From Leucobacter tardus (GTDB lineage: Bacteria; Actinomycetota; Actinomycetes; Actinomycetales; Microbacteriaceae), in the NCBI RefSeq assembly GCF_017583045.1, contig NZ_JAGFBF010000001.1:1-64000 (forward strand): DNA of 64,000 nt, read 5' to 3'. A program made the translations under genes and the position numbers. The stretch's first letter is position 1. Each line of letters begins with the position of its first letter. Below the pieces are notes generated by a model, which saw only the letters and a list, made by a program, of their open reading frames with translations, did not search any database and was not told the origin of the DNA. Positions 44,205 to 53,139 of the stretch are shown piece after piece.

Positions 44205-44981
44205 ATGTCTTACACCGCACTCGTCACCGGCGCCTCGGCCGGCCTCGGCGAAGAGATCGCCCGTCAGCTCGCCGCCCTGCGCGTAGACCTCGTGCTCGTC
44301 GCGCGCACCGAGCGTCGGCTCGACGCCATCGCGATGCAGTTGCGTCGCTCTCACGGCGTCAGCGTCGAGGTGCTCGCCGCCGATCTCTCGGAGACGTCGG
44401 ATCTCGAGCGGGTGGCGGCACGCCTCGCGGACGACGACACTCCCGTCGACATCCTCGTGAACAATGCCGGGTTCGGCGTGCTCGCTCCGTTCGAGCGCAG
44501 CGACGCGGAAGAGGAACGCCGACTCCACGAGGTCCTCTCCTGGGCGCCGCTCAGACTGTCGCACGCCGCGATTCCCGGCATGCTCGGGCGGGGGCGCGGC
44601 TGGATCCTGAACGTTGCGAGCGTCGCAGCCTTCACTCCGACGGGAAGCTACGGAGCGGCGAAGGCCGCGGTCGTGTCGCTGTCGCGATCCCTCCACGCGC
44701 GGTACGCCGACTCGGGGGTGCACGTCACGGCGCTCTGCCCGGGACTCCTGCAGACGGAGTTCCACGAGCGCATGGGCCCGCACCTGCCCGCGCTGTCGCG
44801 GCTCGCGTTCGCCGACACGCGACGGGTCGCCCGCGAGGGACTCCGCGCCGTGTATCGCGGCTCGCCGGTCGTGAGCGCCGACTGGCGGTATCGCGTGGCG
44901 CGCCCGCTGACGTGGATCCTGCCCGATCGTCTGCTCGAGCGCATCTCGGCCGCGGGCGACCACGCCCCGCTCGCGCGGTGA
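44205..44981 (+). CDS. Short-chain dehydrogenase/reductase
   Basis: 258 aa classical SDR: TGASAGLGEEIA cofactor loop (8-19), NNAGFG (86-91), catalytic Ser139, Tyr149 and Lys153 (YGAAK). GGAAG precedes ATG 44205. Arg34-type residues after the second strand (VARTERR) favour NADP(H). A C-terminal amphipathic stretch (RYRVARPLTWILP) resembles membrane-associated SDRs of the DltE/YqjQ kind. Physiological substrate unknown. Confidence 0.87.
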   Translation: MSYTALVTGASAGLGEEIARQLAALRVDLVLVARTERRLDAIAMQLRRSHGVSVEVLAADLSETSDLERVAARLADDDTPVDILVNNAGFGVLAPFERSDAEEERRLHEVLSWAPLRLSHAAIPGMLGRGRGWILNVASVAAFTPTGSYGAAKAAVVSLSRSLHARYADSGVHVTALCPGLLQTEFHERMGPHLPALSRLAFADTRRVAREGLRAVYRGSPVVSADWRYRVARPLTWILPDRLLERISAAGDHAPLAR

Positions 44982-45159
44982 ACCGGGCGTCGCAGCCGAG
45001 CGCGACCTGACATATACTCGAATCGTCCAGCTCGGTCGCCTCAGCGAGACCGGCCGACAAGGCGCTCGAAAAAGGGGTGCTGCTGCCACGGCGCATCCGC
45101 GTCGGCGAGACATACACAGAAACCGTTCTGCTGTATTCCGTCTCTCCGAAGGATCATCG

Positions 45160-46905
45160 ATGCTCCGCACCACCACCCCGACCGTTGCGCGCGCGCTCGC
45201 ACGCGCCCTCGCCGCCACCGCTGACCACTGCTTCGGCCTCATGGGCAACGGCAACGCCCACCTCATCGACGCCCTCCTCGGCGAGGGGGTCGCGTACACC
45301 GCCGTCCGTCACGAGGCCGGAACCGTCGCCGCCGCCGACGCGTACACGCGCGTGTCGGGCCACATCTCGATCGCGACGACGACGTACGGCGCCGGCTTCA
45401 CCAACGCCCTGACCGCGCTCGCCGAGGCCGAACAGGCGCGTACCCCGCTGCTGCTGGTCGTGGGCGACGTGCCGACCACGGGCGGGCGGCCGTGGGACAT
45501 CGATCAGGATCGCATCGCCGCCGGGCTCGGGGTGTCGACGTTCCGTGTCGCTGCGGACACCGCCGCGGAGACCGTCGCCGAGGCGGTCGCGGAGGCCGAG
45601 CGGTCGCGCCGTCCCGTCGTGATCGGCATCCCGTACGATCTGCCGGCCGCCGCAGTCGCGGAGCCCCGCAGTGCTGCGGAGAACCGCCGCGACCGCGCCG
45701 GCGACCCGTCCGTCGCCGATGGCGGGGTCGCCGAAGACGGGGTCGACTTCGGCGGGGGCGACGCCACCGAGATCACGGCCGCCGCGGCTCGGCTCGCCGC
45801 CGCCGAACGTCCGCTGATCCTCGCCGGGCACGGTGCGGCGCTCGCGTCGCCGGCCATCGGCGACGACCTCGACGAGCTCGCCGCGCTCCTCGGCGCCCCG
45901 ACGGCCACGACCGCACTCGCTCGCGGCATCTTTCCGCGCCGGGATTACGACCTCGGAGTGACCGGAGGGTTCGGCAGCGACGCCGCGATGCAGGTCGTCG
46001 CCGACGCCGACACCGTGCTCGTGGTCGGGGCCGGCCTGAACCAGTTCACGATGCGTTTCGGCGAGCTGTTCGGCGCGGGGGCCACCGTAATCCGCATCGA
46101 CGTCGACGCGGTCGCCGCCCCGCGCACCGTCCACGACATCAATGTGCGCACCCTCCGCGGCGATGCGGCCGACACGGTGCGCGCTTTGACGGCAGCCGTG
46201 CGCGAGTCCGCTCGGCCGAGCAGCGGATGGCGGGAGCGGCTCGCCGACGCCGTGCCGTTCGCGGTGCGTCGTGCTCCCGCCGACGGGTTCGCCGAGCATG
46301 CCGACGGCGTCTGCCCCGACGGACGACTCGACCCGCGCTGCGTCGCCGCACGCATCGGCGCGATGCTGCCGGACGACGCGCACATCACGACCGACGGGGG
46401 GCACTTTCTCGGTTGGGCGAGCATGTACTGGCCGGTCCCGTCACCGGAACGGCTCATCATGGTCGGCACGGCGTACCAGACCATCGGTCTGGGGTTTCCG
46501 ACGGTCGCCGGCGTCGCCGCCGCCAAACCCGACACCACCGTGGTGCTCAGCACGGGCGACGGCGGCGGGCTCATGGCGCTCGCCGACCTCGAGACCGCGA
46601 TCCGCACCGCTGAGAGCGGGGTGATCGTCGTGTGGAACGACGGCGCCTACGGTGCCGAAGTGCACCTGTACGGGAAGATGGGGCTCGATGACGGCCCCAT
46701 GCTCATCCCCGACACCGACTTCGCCGGCGTCGCGACGGCGCTCGGCGCAACCGGGGTGCGCGTCACCTCGCTCGCCGACCTCGACGCGCTCACCCGCTGG
46801 ACCGCTGCGGGCGCCCGCGGCACGATCCTGCTCGACTGCCGCATCTCACGGTCGGTCGTGGCCCCGTACCAGCGCGAGATCCAGCGGGTGAACGGCGTCG
46901 GGTAA
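45160..46905 (+). CDS. Thiamine diphosphate-dependent enzyme (acetolactate-synthase-like)
   Basis: 581 aa with the three-domain layout of the ALS/pyruvate-decarboxylase group: PYR domain with the activating Glu52 (VRHEAGTVAAADAY), central domain at about 200-350 (PLILAGHGAAL), PP domain with the ThDP/Mg motif STGDGGGLMALADLETAIR...NDGAYGAE near 465-505. It is not the biosynthetic ilvB by context. Likely a decarboxylase or lyase for a 2-keto acid. GAAGGA lies 6 bases before the ATG, after a 178-bp gap containing a TATACT box at 45013-45018 that may be its -10 element. Convergent with the symporter gene (5-bp gap); functional connection to the symporter/amidohydrolase module is only suggested by proximity. 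Confidence 0.82.
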   Translation: MLRTTTPTVARALARALAATADHCFGLMGNGNAHLIDALLGEGVAYTAVRHEAGTVAAADAYTRVSGHISIATTTYGAGFTNALTALAEAEQARTPLLLVVGDVPTTGGRPWDIDQDRIAAGLGVSTFRVAADTAAETVAEAVAEAERSRRPVVIGIPYDLPAAAVAEPRSAAENRRDRAGDPSVADGGVAEDGVDFGGGDATEITAAAARLAAAERPLILAGHGAALASPAIGDDLDELAALLGAPTATTALARGIFPRRDYDLGVTGGFGSDAAMQVVADADTVLVVGAGLNQFTMRFGELFGAGATVIRIDVDAVAAPRTVHDINVRTLRGDAADTVRALTAAVRESARPSSGWRERLADAVPFAVRRAPADGFAEHADGVCPDGRLDPRCVAARIGAMLPDDAHITTDGGHFLGWASMYWPVPSPERLIMVGTAYQTIGLGFPTVAGVAAAKPDTTVVLSTGDGGGLMALADLETAIRTAESGVIVVWNDGAYGAEVHLYGKMGLDDGPMLIPDTDFAGVATALGATGVRVTSLADLDALTRWTAAGARGTILLDCRISRSVVAPYQREIQRVNGVG

Positions 46906-46910
46906 CGCGG

Positions 46911-48350
46911 TCAGACCCGCGCCGAATCCGGTGTCTCCGTTGCGACCTTCGGCGCCGGGGTCTGGCGCGGCGTGACCAGCGACACGACCACCAGGGTGAT
47001 CACGGCCACCGGAAGCGCCACGACGACCGATGCGACCTGCTCGCCGGGCCCGAACACCTCCCAGCCGATGGTCGTGATTCCCGCCGCGAGCATCGAGACG
47101 ATCGCGCCGGCTGCGGTCGCCCGCTTCCAGAACAGCGCCGCGATCACGACGGGGGTGATGGCCGCGCCGTACATCGTGTACGCGTACATCTGCAGTGCGA
47201 GCAGCGACGGGAAGAACTGCACCATCACGTACCCGAGCACCGCGACGACCGCAACACCCACCCGGCTCACGAGCAGCTCGCGGCGCTCGGCGCCGGGGCG
47301 CTCACGACGTTCGGTGCCGGGGCGGAAGACCAGGTCGTACACGATGTTGCCCGAGCAGGTGAGCAGATACGAGGAACCGGTGGTCACGATGATCGCGAGC
47401 GCGGCGGTCAGGATCACCGCGCCGATGATCGCGGGCGTGAACTCGCCCGCAGCGAGGCCGAGAATCGCCATGTCGGGATCCGAGCCGGGGTTGAGGATCG
47501 TCGCTCCCGATGCCAGCAGGATGATCGGCGCGACGACGAGCGCGGTGCCGAAGAAGAACACGAGGATCGCCTTGAACGCGGTCGCCGGGTTCTTCGCCGC
47601 GCCGATCCGCTGATGCATGTTCTGGTCGCCGAGCACCAGCAGGAACAGCGGCAGGAAGAACCCGAGGATCTGCACGGGGTTCAGCGTGCCGGTGAGTGTG
47701 GTGAACGCGGGGTTCAACTGGTTCACGTAGCCGCCGATGCCCCCGAAATCGTTGATGAACACCCACACGAGCGCGGCACCCAGTCCCAGCACTACCAGGA
47801 TCGACGACAGGAAGTCGGTCCAGGCGACCGACTTCAGTCCGCCCGAGAGCGCGAGGAAGCCGATGAGGACGAGCGCGACCACCGTCCCCTGCACCTCGCT
47901 CATCGGTGTGATCAGACTGAAGATGTACCCGGCGCCGGTGAACTGGTACGCGGCGATGCCGATGAAGGCGACGAGCACGACCACCGTGCCGATGACGCTC
48001 GTGACGGGTCCGAACCGGGCGCGGAACAGCTCGGGCACGGTGTTGAACGAGTTCTGGCGGATACGCCGCGACATCAGAGCGAGGAAGATGATGCCGACGA
48101 ACGTCCCCATGAAGAAGAAGATGCCGGGCAGCGGACCGTTCGAGAAGACGAAGCTGGCCCCGCCGATGATGGATCCGGAGCCGACGAAGGTGGCGAGCAG
48201 GGTGCCGCCGAGCACGAAGGTCGGGAGCGATCGGCCGGCCATGATGAAGTCGCTGCCGTCTTGCATGGACTTCTTGCGCGAGAACCAGGCGGCGACGACG
48301 ATCATCAGGACGATGTACGACACGAGAACGACGATGTTGGTCGTGGACAT
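46911..48350 (-). CDS. Sodium:solute symporter (SSS family)
   Basis: 479 aa, about 13 membrane segments, starting IVVLVSYIVLMIVVAAWFSRKK. Family features: the GGRSLP-like MAGRSLPTFVLGGTLLATFVG and the unwound helix 1, and ALSGGLKSVAWTDFLSS. Members import sugars, amino acids, urea, or carboxylates with Na+. A palindrome TGCAAA-N4-TTTGCA lies 59 bases upstream of the start, matching one in front of the adjacent RpiR regulator, so it is probably controlled by it. Substrate unknown. Confidence 0.9.
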   Translation of the reverse strand: MSTTNIVVLVSYIVLMIVVAAWFSRKKSMQDGSDFIMAGRSLPTFVLGGTLLATFVGSGSIIGGASFVFSNGPLPGIFFFMGTFVGIIFLALMSRRIRQNSFNTVPELFRARFGPVTSVIGTVVVLVAFIGIAAYQFTGAGYIFSLITPMSEVQGTVVALVLIGFLALSGGLKSVAWTDFLSSILVVLGLGAALVWVFINDFGGIGGYVNQLNPAFTTLTGTLNPVQILGFFLPLFLLVLGDQNMHQRIGAAKNPATAFKAILVFFFGTALVVAPIILLASGATILNPGSDPDMAILGLAAGEFTPAIIGAVILTAALAIIVTTGSSYLLTCSGNIVYDLVFRPGTERRERPGAERRELLVSRVGVAVVAVLGYVMVQFFPSLLALQMYAYTMYGAAITPVVIAALFWKRATAAGAIVSMLAAGITTIGWEVFGPGEQVASVVVALPVAVITLVVVSLVTPRQTPAPKVATETPDSARV

Positions 48351-48408
48351 GAATATTCCTCAGGAAGGGGACAGGGTCGTGCCCAGTATGTCTGGACCAC
48401 GCCCGTTA

Positions 48409-48424
48409 TGCAAAGAATTTTGCA
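48409..48424. promoter_or_regulatory. Putative RpiR operator, site 2 (upstream of symporter)
   Basis: TGCAAAGAATTTTGCA: 6-bp arms TGCAAA/TTTGCA around GAAT. The half-sites and spacing are identical to the palindrome in the RpiR/amidohydrolase intergenic region. It sits between the regulator's stop codon (48427) and the symporter start (48350). Confidence 0.65.
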
Positions 48425-48426
48425 GA

Positions 48427-49281
48427 TTAATCTCCGGCGACGATGCCGAGCTCGCCCCACAACTCGTCGGCTTCGCGCAGGCTGCGCTCCGCACGATCAC
48501 GGTCGCGGTCGGCGAGCGCGTTCAGCACCGCCTGCACGGCGGAGATCGCCGGGATGGACGACGGGAGGTACCGCGCCCCCTCGCTCGGCACCGTGAGGAC
48601 GACGTCGGCGAGGCCGACCGCCGGAGTCGTCCGGTCGGCGAAGGCGATGATCGGCACCCCGCGGGCGTGGGCGAACCGCGCCAGCCGCGGAACGATCGCC
48701 GCCGTCTTCCAGATGTTGAAGATGACCAGCGTGTCCTGCGGCCCCAGCTTGCGCACCGCGTTCATCTGCGTCGACGCCGAACCGTACGGCAGCTCGAGAT
48801 CGTACCCCAGCAGCTGACCGTTGTGCGCGAGCACACTCGCCGGGGCCAGGTACGTGCCCGTCGCGAGGACGACGGATCGCCGTGATGACGCCAGTCGTAA
48901 CGCCGCCCCCGCGACCTGATCCTCGTTCAGGGTCTCCGCCAGCGACTGCAGCGCCCGAGCATCCTGCTGCACCGAGAAGCGGGCTCCGCCCGCAGTACCG
49001 CTCGGCGGGTCGGGGGCGAGCACGGCATCGGCCCCCAGCTGCGCGAGGTAGTGACCGCGGTAGTCGAGGATGAAGTCGGGCCAGCCGCGGAACCCGAGGA
49101 ACTGCGCCGCCCGGGTCACGGTCGCGATGTTCACCTCGGCGAGTTCGGACATCGCCTGCACCGTCGAGAACGCGGCGACCTGCGGGTTCGTGCGGAGCAC
49201 CTCGACGATGCGCGCCGTCGCCTGCGGCACTCGGCGCCCGTCGACGAGACCGTCGATCCAGCGGGAGAGTTCATCCGTCAT
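48427..49281 (-). CDS. MurR/RpiR family transcriptional regulator
   Basis: 284 aa. N-terminal RpiR helix-turn-helix at about 10-75 (AFSTVQAMSELAEVNIATVTRAAQFLGF), C-terminal SIS sugar-phosphate-binding domain at about 115-250 (VVLATGTYLAPASVLAHNGQLLGYD, IIAFADRTTPAVGLADVVL). ATG 49281 chosen because the operator-like palindrome begins just upstream and no Shine-Dalgarno supports longer frames. It lies between the symporter (same strand) and the divergent amidohydrolase and probably controls both, with a sugar or amino-sugar derivative as inducer. Confidence 0.88.
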   Translation of the reverse strand: MTDELSRWIDGLVDGRRVPQATARIVEVLRTNPQVAAFSTVQAMSELAEVNIATVTRAAQFLGFRGWPDFILDYRGHYLAQLGADAVLAPDPPSGTAGGARFSVQQDARALQSLAETLNEDQVAGAALRLASSRRSVVLATGTYLAPASVLAHNGQLLGYDLELPYGSASTQMNAVRKLGPQDTLVIFNIWKTAAIVPRLARFAHARGVPIIAFADRTTPAVGLADVVLTVPSEGARYLPSSIPAISAVQAVLNALADRDRDRAERSLREADELWGELGIVAGD

Positions 49282-49284
49282 GTT

Positions 49285-49302
49285 TTGCAAAGTCCTTTGC
49301 AA
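49285..49302. promoter_or_regulatory. Putative RpiR operator, site 1 (divergent promoter region)
   Basis: TTGCAAAGTCCTTTGCAA is a perfect palindrome with 8-bp arms and a 2-base centre. It contains TGCAAA-N4-TTTGCA. It starts 4 bases before the regulator's start codon and lies 69 bases before the amidohydrolase start, well placed for autoregulation and control of the divergent gene. Confidence 0.7.
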
Positions 49303-49370
49303 TTGCCTACCGTGGTGAAGTGAACGCCAGGGACGGCACCCGTCTCGGCGCATGAGCGAAAGGCGATGCA

Positions 49371-50603
49371 GTGAAACTCGAGGCCCCCACGTCAGCGATC
49401 ACCAACGTCCGGATCCTCGATCCGGAGACCGAGCGCATCTCCGAACCGACGACCATCCGCGTATCCGGCGATCATATCGCCTCGATCGGCGGCGACAGCG
49501 ACGGCAGCGATCGCGACGACGTGCTCGACGCCGGCGGACGCATCGCGATGCCGGGGCTGATCGACTGCCACGTGCACGTGCTCGCCAACACCCCCGACCT
49601 CGGCAGCCTCGGCGACGAATCGCCGGCGTACCTCACCGCCTGCGCCATCAACACGATGCAGGGCGCACTGCGGCGCGGGTTCACGACGCTCCGCGACGCC
49701 GGCGGTGCCGACTTCGGCCTCGCACGGGCGGCGGCCGAGGGACTGTTCGTCGCACCCCGACTGTTCTTCGGCGGCAAATCACTCTCGCAGACCGGTGGTC
49801 ACGCAGACATGCGGGCTCCCGGCGCGACAGTGGTCGACAACCACCAGTGCTGCCCGCACATCGGCATGGTCTGCGACGGCGTCGACGAGGTCAGGCGGGG
49901 TGCGAGGCAGCAGTTCCGCACCGGCGCAGATCACCTGAAGCTCATGCTGTCCGGCGGCGTCGCCTCCCCCACCGACCGCGTCGACTCCACCCAGTTCTCC
50001 GACGACGAGATCCGCGCCGCCGTCGAGGAGGCCGAGGCCGCGAACCGGTACGTGCTCGGGCACGCCTACACGGCCCGTGCGATCAACCGCGGGCTGCGCC
50101 TCGGCGTCCGCTCGATCGAGCACGGCAACCTGCTCGACGACGAGACGGTCAGACTGTTCGTCGAGCACGACGCCTTCCTCGTTCCCACCCTCGTCACCTA
50201 CCAGCGGCTGAAGGCCGACGGCGCGCGCCTCGGCCTGCCCCCGGCGAGCCAGCAGAAGGTCGATGACGTCTTGGGCGCCGGACTCGCCGCGCTGCAGCTC
50301 GCCGACGCAGGTGGGGTGAACATCGCGTACGGCTCCGATCTGCTCGGCGAGATGTGGCACCACCAGAGTCGTGAGTTCGAGATCCGTGCACAGGTGCAGT
50401 CGGCCGGTGCGATCCTGCGGGGAGCGACCACGGTGGCGGCGCGTCTGCTCCAGTCCGAGGGCGAACTCGGCGTGCTCGCCGAGGGCGCGCGCGCCGACCT
50501 GCTGCTGCTCGACGCGAACCCGCTCGACGACGTCACGGTCCTCGCACGGCCGGAGGACAGCATTCACCGGGTGATCAGCCGAGGCGCGGTCGTCGCCTCC
50601 TGA
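49371..50603 (+). CDS. Metal-dependent amidohydrolase
   Basis: 410 aa, amidohydrolase superfamily of the imidazolonepropionase/Sgx9260 prolidase-like branch. Metal ligands: HVH (67, 69) in DCHVHV, the Lys in ADHLKLMLSGG that may be carboxylated, His in LGHAYTA and EHGNLL, and Asp in YGSDLLGE. Members hydrolyse N-acyl amino acids, dipeptides or cyclic amides. GTG start with AAAGG upstream. Divergent from the RpiR regulator with a shared palindromic operator; with the Na+ symporter it forms an uptake-and-hydrolysis module for an unidentified amide-containing nutrient. Confidence 0.87.
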   Translation: MKLEAPTSAITNVRILDPETERISEPTTIRVSGDHIASIGGDSDGSDRDDVLDAGGRIAMPGLIDCHVHVLANTPDLGSLGDESPAYLTACAINTMQGALRRGFTTLRDAGGADFGLARAAAEGLFVAPRLFFGGKSLSQTGGHADMRAPGATVVDNHQCCPHIGMVCDGVDEVRRGARQQFRTGADHLKLMLSGGVASPTDRVDSTQFSDDEIRAAVEEAEAANRYVLGHAYTARAINRGLRLGVRSIEHGNLLDDETVRLFVEHDAFLVPTLVTYQRLKADGARLGLPPASQQKVDDVLGAGLAALQLADAGGVNIAYGSDLLGEMWHHQSREFEIRAQVQSAGAILRGATTVAARLLQSEGELGVLAEGARADLLLLDANPLDDVTVLARPEDSIHRVISRGAVVAS

Positions 50604-50609
50604 CCGCGG

Positions 50610-51272
50610 TCACCTGGCCGGATCCGGAGGCACGTCGAGCTCGACGCTGAACGGGGCACCGGTGCACGCCCGGATGTCCTCCGCGTCGAGTCCCGGAGCG
50701 ACGCGTCGCAGGACGAGCGCGTGGTCGACGATGTCGAACACGGCCCGATCGGTGATGATGCGGTCGACGACTCCCGCCCCGGTGAGGGGCAGCTCGCACT
50801 GCGCGACGATCTTCGGGGTGCCGTCCTTCGCGACGTGATCGGTGATGACGATGACCCGAGGAGCACCGGCGACGAGGTCCATCGCGCCGCCCATGCCCTT
50901 CACGAGTTTGCCCGGGATCGTCCAGTTCGCGAGGTCCCCGTTGCCCGCGACCTGCAGCGCGCCGAGAATCGCGGTCTGCACGTGCCCGCCGCGGATCATG
51001 GCGAACGAGGTCGCCGAATCAAAGATGCTCGCGCCCGGCGCGAGGGTGACCGTCTGCTTGCCCGCGTTGATGAGGTCGGCGTCCTCGTCGCCGTCGAGCG
51101 GGAACGCCCCCATGCCGAGGATCCCGTTCTCGCTCTGCAGGTGCACGTGCATCCCGGGCGGCAGATGATTCGCGACGAGCGTCGGGATCCCGATCCCGAG
51201 GTTCACGTACTGCCCGTCCTCGAGTTCGGCCGCGGCGATCGCGGCCATGTCATCCCGGTTCCACACGGTCAT
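50610..51272 (-). CDS. 3-oxoacid CoA-transferase subunit B (set 1)
   Basis: 220 aa. [13 protein letters not shown], the catalytic Glu48 in SENGILGMG, and [12 protein letters not shown] are the SCOT/PcaJ beta-subunit motifs. The pair transfers CoA from succinyl-CoA to a 3-oxoacid such as acetoacetate or 3-oxoadipate. The start overlaps the stop of subunit A by 4 bases. An IclR gene is divergent from the pair. Which oxoacid is used cannot be told; the second set at 58166-59592 is only about half similar by eye. Confidence 0.92.
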   Translation of the reverse strand: MTVWNRDDMAAIAAAELEDGQYVNLGIGIPTLVANHLPPGMHVHLQSENGILGMGAFPLDGDEDADLINAGKQTVTLAPGASIFDSATSFAMIRGGHVQTAILGALQVAGNGDLANWTIPGKLVKGMGGAMDLVAGAPRVIVITDHVAKDGTPKIVAQCELPLTGAGVVDRIITDRAVFDIVDHALVLRRVAPGLDAEDIRACTGAPFSVELDVPPDPAR

Positions 51273-51976
51273 GCCCCTTCCCGCTCACGCACGGTGCGCT
51301 TCTCGATGTCTTTCGCCGGATCCTCGACCACGACCGTGCGCTGCACGAACACCCCTGGGGTGTCGATGCGCTCAGGGTCGAGGAAGCCGTCGTGCAGGTG
51401 CTCCACCTCGGCGACCGTCACGCGGCCCGACATCGCCGCGAGCGGGTTGAAGTTGCGCGCGGTGAGGCGATACCGCAGGTTCCCCTCGGCATCGCCGGCG
51501 TGCGCCCGCACCAGGGCGAGATCGGCGACGATGCCGCGCTCGAGGATCGCGCGCCGACCGTCGAACTCGGCCTCCGGCTTGCCGTCGGCGATCGGCGTGC
51601 CCACTCCGGTGGGGGTGTAGAACGCGGGGATCCCGGCTCCCCCGGCGCGCAACCGCTCGGCAAGGGTGCCCTGCGGCACGAACTCGACCGCCAGCGTGCC
51701 ATCGAGGTACTGCGAGGCGAAGAGCTGGTTCTCGCCGACGTACGAGGCGAGCACACGAGAGACCTGCTGATTCTCGAGCAGCAGCCCGAGTCCCTTCCCG
51801 TCGACGCCCATGTTGTTCGACACGATCGTCAGATCCGTCACCCCCGTGTCGCGGAGTGCGCGGATGAGGTTCATCGGAATACCGCAGAGACCGAACCCGC
51901 CGACCGCGATCGTCATGCCGTCGCGCACGATTCCGTCGAGCGCATCGACCGCGCTGGCTCTGAGCTTCTCGGCCAT
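51269..51976 (-). CDS. 3-oxoacid CoA-transferase subunit A (set 1)
   Basis: 235 aa. [18 protein letters not shown] carries the GGF-x-x-x-G-x-P CoA-loop; [14 protein letters not shown] and [30 protein letters not shown] (in part) are alpha-subunit marks. AGGAGG lies 6 bases before ATG 51976 (an ATG at 51979 is too close). Forms a heterodimer with the next gene. Promoter presumably in the 151-bp gap shared with the divergent IclR regulator. Confidence 0.92.
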   Translation of the reverse strand: MAEKLRASAVDALDGIVRDGMTIAVGGFGLCGIPMNLIRALRDTGVTDLTIVSNNMGVDGKGLGLLLENQQVSRVLASYVGENQLFASQYLDGTLAVEFVPQGTLAERLRAGGAGIPAFYTPTGVGTPIADGKPEAEFDGRRAILERGIVADLALVRAHAGDAEGNLRYRLTARNFNPLAAMSGRVTVAEVEHLHDGFLDPERIDTPGVFVQRTVVVEDPAKDIEKRTVREREGA

Positions 51977-52127
51977 CATCGGCCTCCTCTCGGTGCGCCG
52001 CATCAGTGCGTCCATCATGCGGGCCGGTGTTCCGTCGTGCTCGAGCGTATCCGCCAGCGCGTTCTGGGGCTCTCGGAGCAGCGGTTCTGCTCGCTGTGCG
52101 AGCAACGATCCTGGTATCGTCCACCAT

Positions 52128-52889
52128 GTGGACGCCGGGACGCAGGTGGTGAGCAAGGTGGGTGCGGTGCTGCGCGCGCTCAGCGCGACGATGCCCGACG
52201 GCGCCGGGACCACGACCGTCGCATCCCGCACCGGGATCACCCGTCCCACCGCGCACCGCCTGCTCACCGCACTCGTCTCCGAAGGGTTCGTGGACCGGGA
52301 TCAGCAATCCGGTCGGTGGCTCCTCGGCCCCGAGCTGTACCTCATGGGCGCCGTCGCGGCTGACCGCTACGACATCACCGACCTCGCCCGCGAACACCTG
52401 CAGTCGCTCGCCGAACTCACGGGCGAGAGCGCGTTCCTCTCGGCGAGCCGCGGGGACGAGAGCGTCTGCCTGTCGCGGCGGGACGGCAGCTTCCCGATCC
52501 GATCGTTCGTCCTGTACGAGGGCAAGCGGTTTCCGCTCGGCGTCGCCTCGGCCGGCGCCGCGATGCTCGCCTTCCAGTCAGACGCCTGGATCGAACAGTA
52601 CCTGGAACGCGCGCCACTCGAAGCCGAGCACGGCGCCGCGCACGCCCCCGACGCCGTGCGGGAACGCATCGCCGAAACCCGGCGACTCGGCTACGCCGTG
52701 AACCCGGGACTCATCGTCGAAGGCAGCTGGGGCCTCGGCGCCGCCGTCTTCGACCCCGCCGGGAAACCGGCGTGGGCGCTCAGTCTCACCGGGATCGAAT
52801 CCCGATTCACCCCCGCACGGCGCGGGGAGCTCGGACGCCTGCTCCTGCAGCACGCCCACCGGTTGACAGAACGCCTCCGCGGGCGGTGA
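52128..52889 (+). CDS. IclR family transcriptional regulator
   Basis: 253 aa from GTG 52128. Winged HTH at about 8-70 (VSKVGAVLRALSATMP, TTTVASRTGITRPTAHRLLTALVSEGFV), then the IclR effector domain (LYLMGAVAADRYDITDLAREHLQSLAELTGE, GVASAGAAMLAF, YAVNPGLIVEGSWGLGAAVFD). GTG codons at 52146 and 52149 are other possible starts and no Shine-Dalgarno is evident. Divergent from CoA-transferase set 1 and probably its regulator. Confidence 0.88.
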   Translation: MDAGTQVVSKVGAVLRALSATMPDGAGTTTVASRTGITRPTAHRLLTALVSEGFVDRDQQSGRWLLGPELYLMGAVAADRYDITDLAREHLQSLAELTGESAFLSASRGDESVCLSRRDGSFPIRSFVLYEGKRFPLGVASAGAAMLAFQSDAWIEQYLERAPLEAEHGAAHAPDAVRERIAETRRLGYAVNPGLIVEGSWGLGAAVFDPAGKPAWALSLTGIESRFTPARRGELGRLLLQHAHRLTERLRGR

Positions 52890-52895
52890 GCGCCC

Positions 52896-52927
52896 GGTGT
52901 CGGGCGGCGGGCTCGGCGCCCGACACC
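52896..52927. terminator. Hairpin after the IclR gene
   Basis: GGTGTCGGGC (52896-52905) pairs perfectly with GCCCGACACC (52918-52927) around a 12-base loop, 7 bases after the IclR stop codon. GC-rich stem without a U-tract. Confidence 0.65.
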
Positions 52928-52973
52928 CGGCCGCCCGCGTCCGCCGCCCGTGTCCTGCCGCTCCCGCCCTGGA

Positions 52974-53023
52974 GTGCGGGATTCTGTGCGCTATTCGCCG
53001 GGATAGGGCACAAAACCCCGCAC
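52974..53023. repeat. 50-bp imperfect palindrome (REP-like)
   Basis: GTGCGGGATTCTGTGC at the left pairs with GCACAAAACCCCGCAC at the right (14 of 16), and inner CTAT/ATAG extends the stem. It lies between convergent genes in a 250-bp gap. Not related in sequence to the 57-bp family. Function unknown; it may be an intergenic repeat of this genome. Confidence 0.6.
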
Positions 53024-53139
53024 ACCCCGAGCCCGCAGTGGGTCAGGGGCGCGCGGGGCGGGGCCGGGCGGGAGGGGACGGACGGGGCAGAACCGAGCCA
53101 CCCCGCCCGGCCCGGCCGCCCGCGACCGCCGCCCGGGCC

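Noticed and set aside
45001..45159. Structured leader or riboswitch ahead of the ThDP enzyme
   Set aside because: The 178-bp gap has a TATACT box and weak local pairing only; I could not match it to any known riboswitch class, including TPP.
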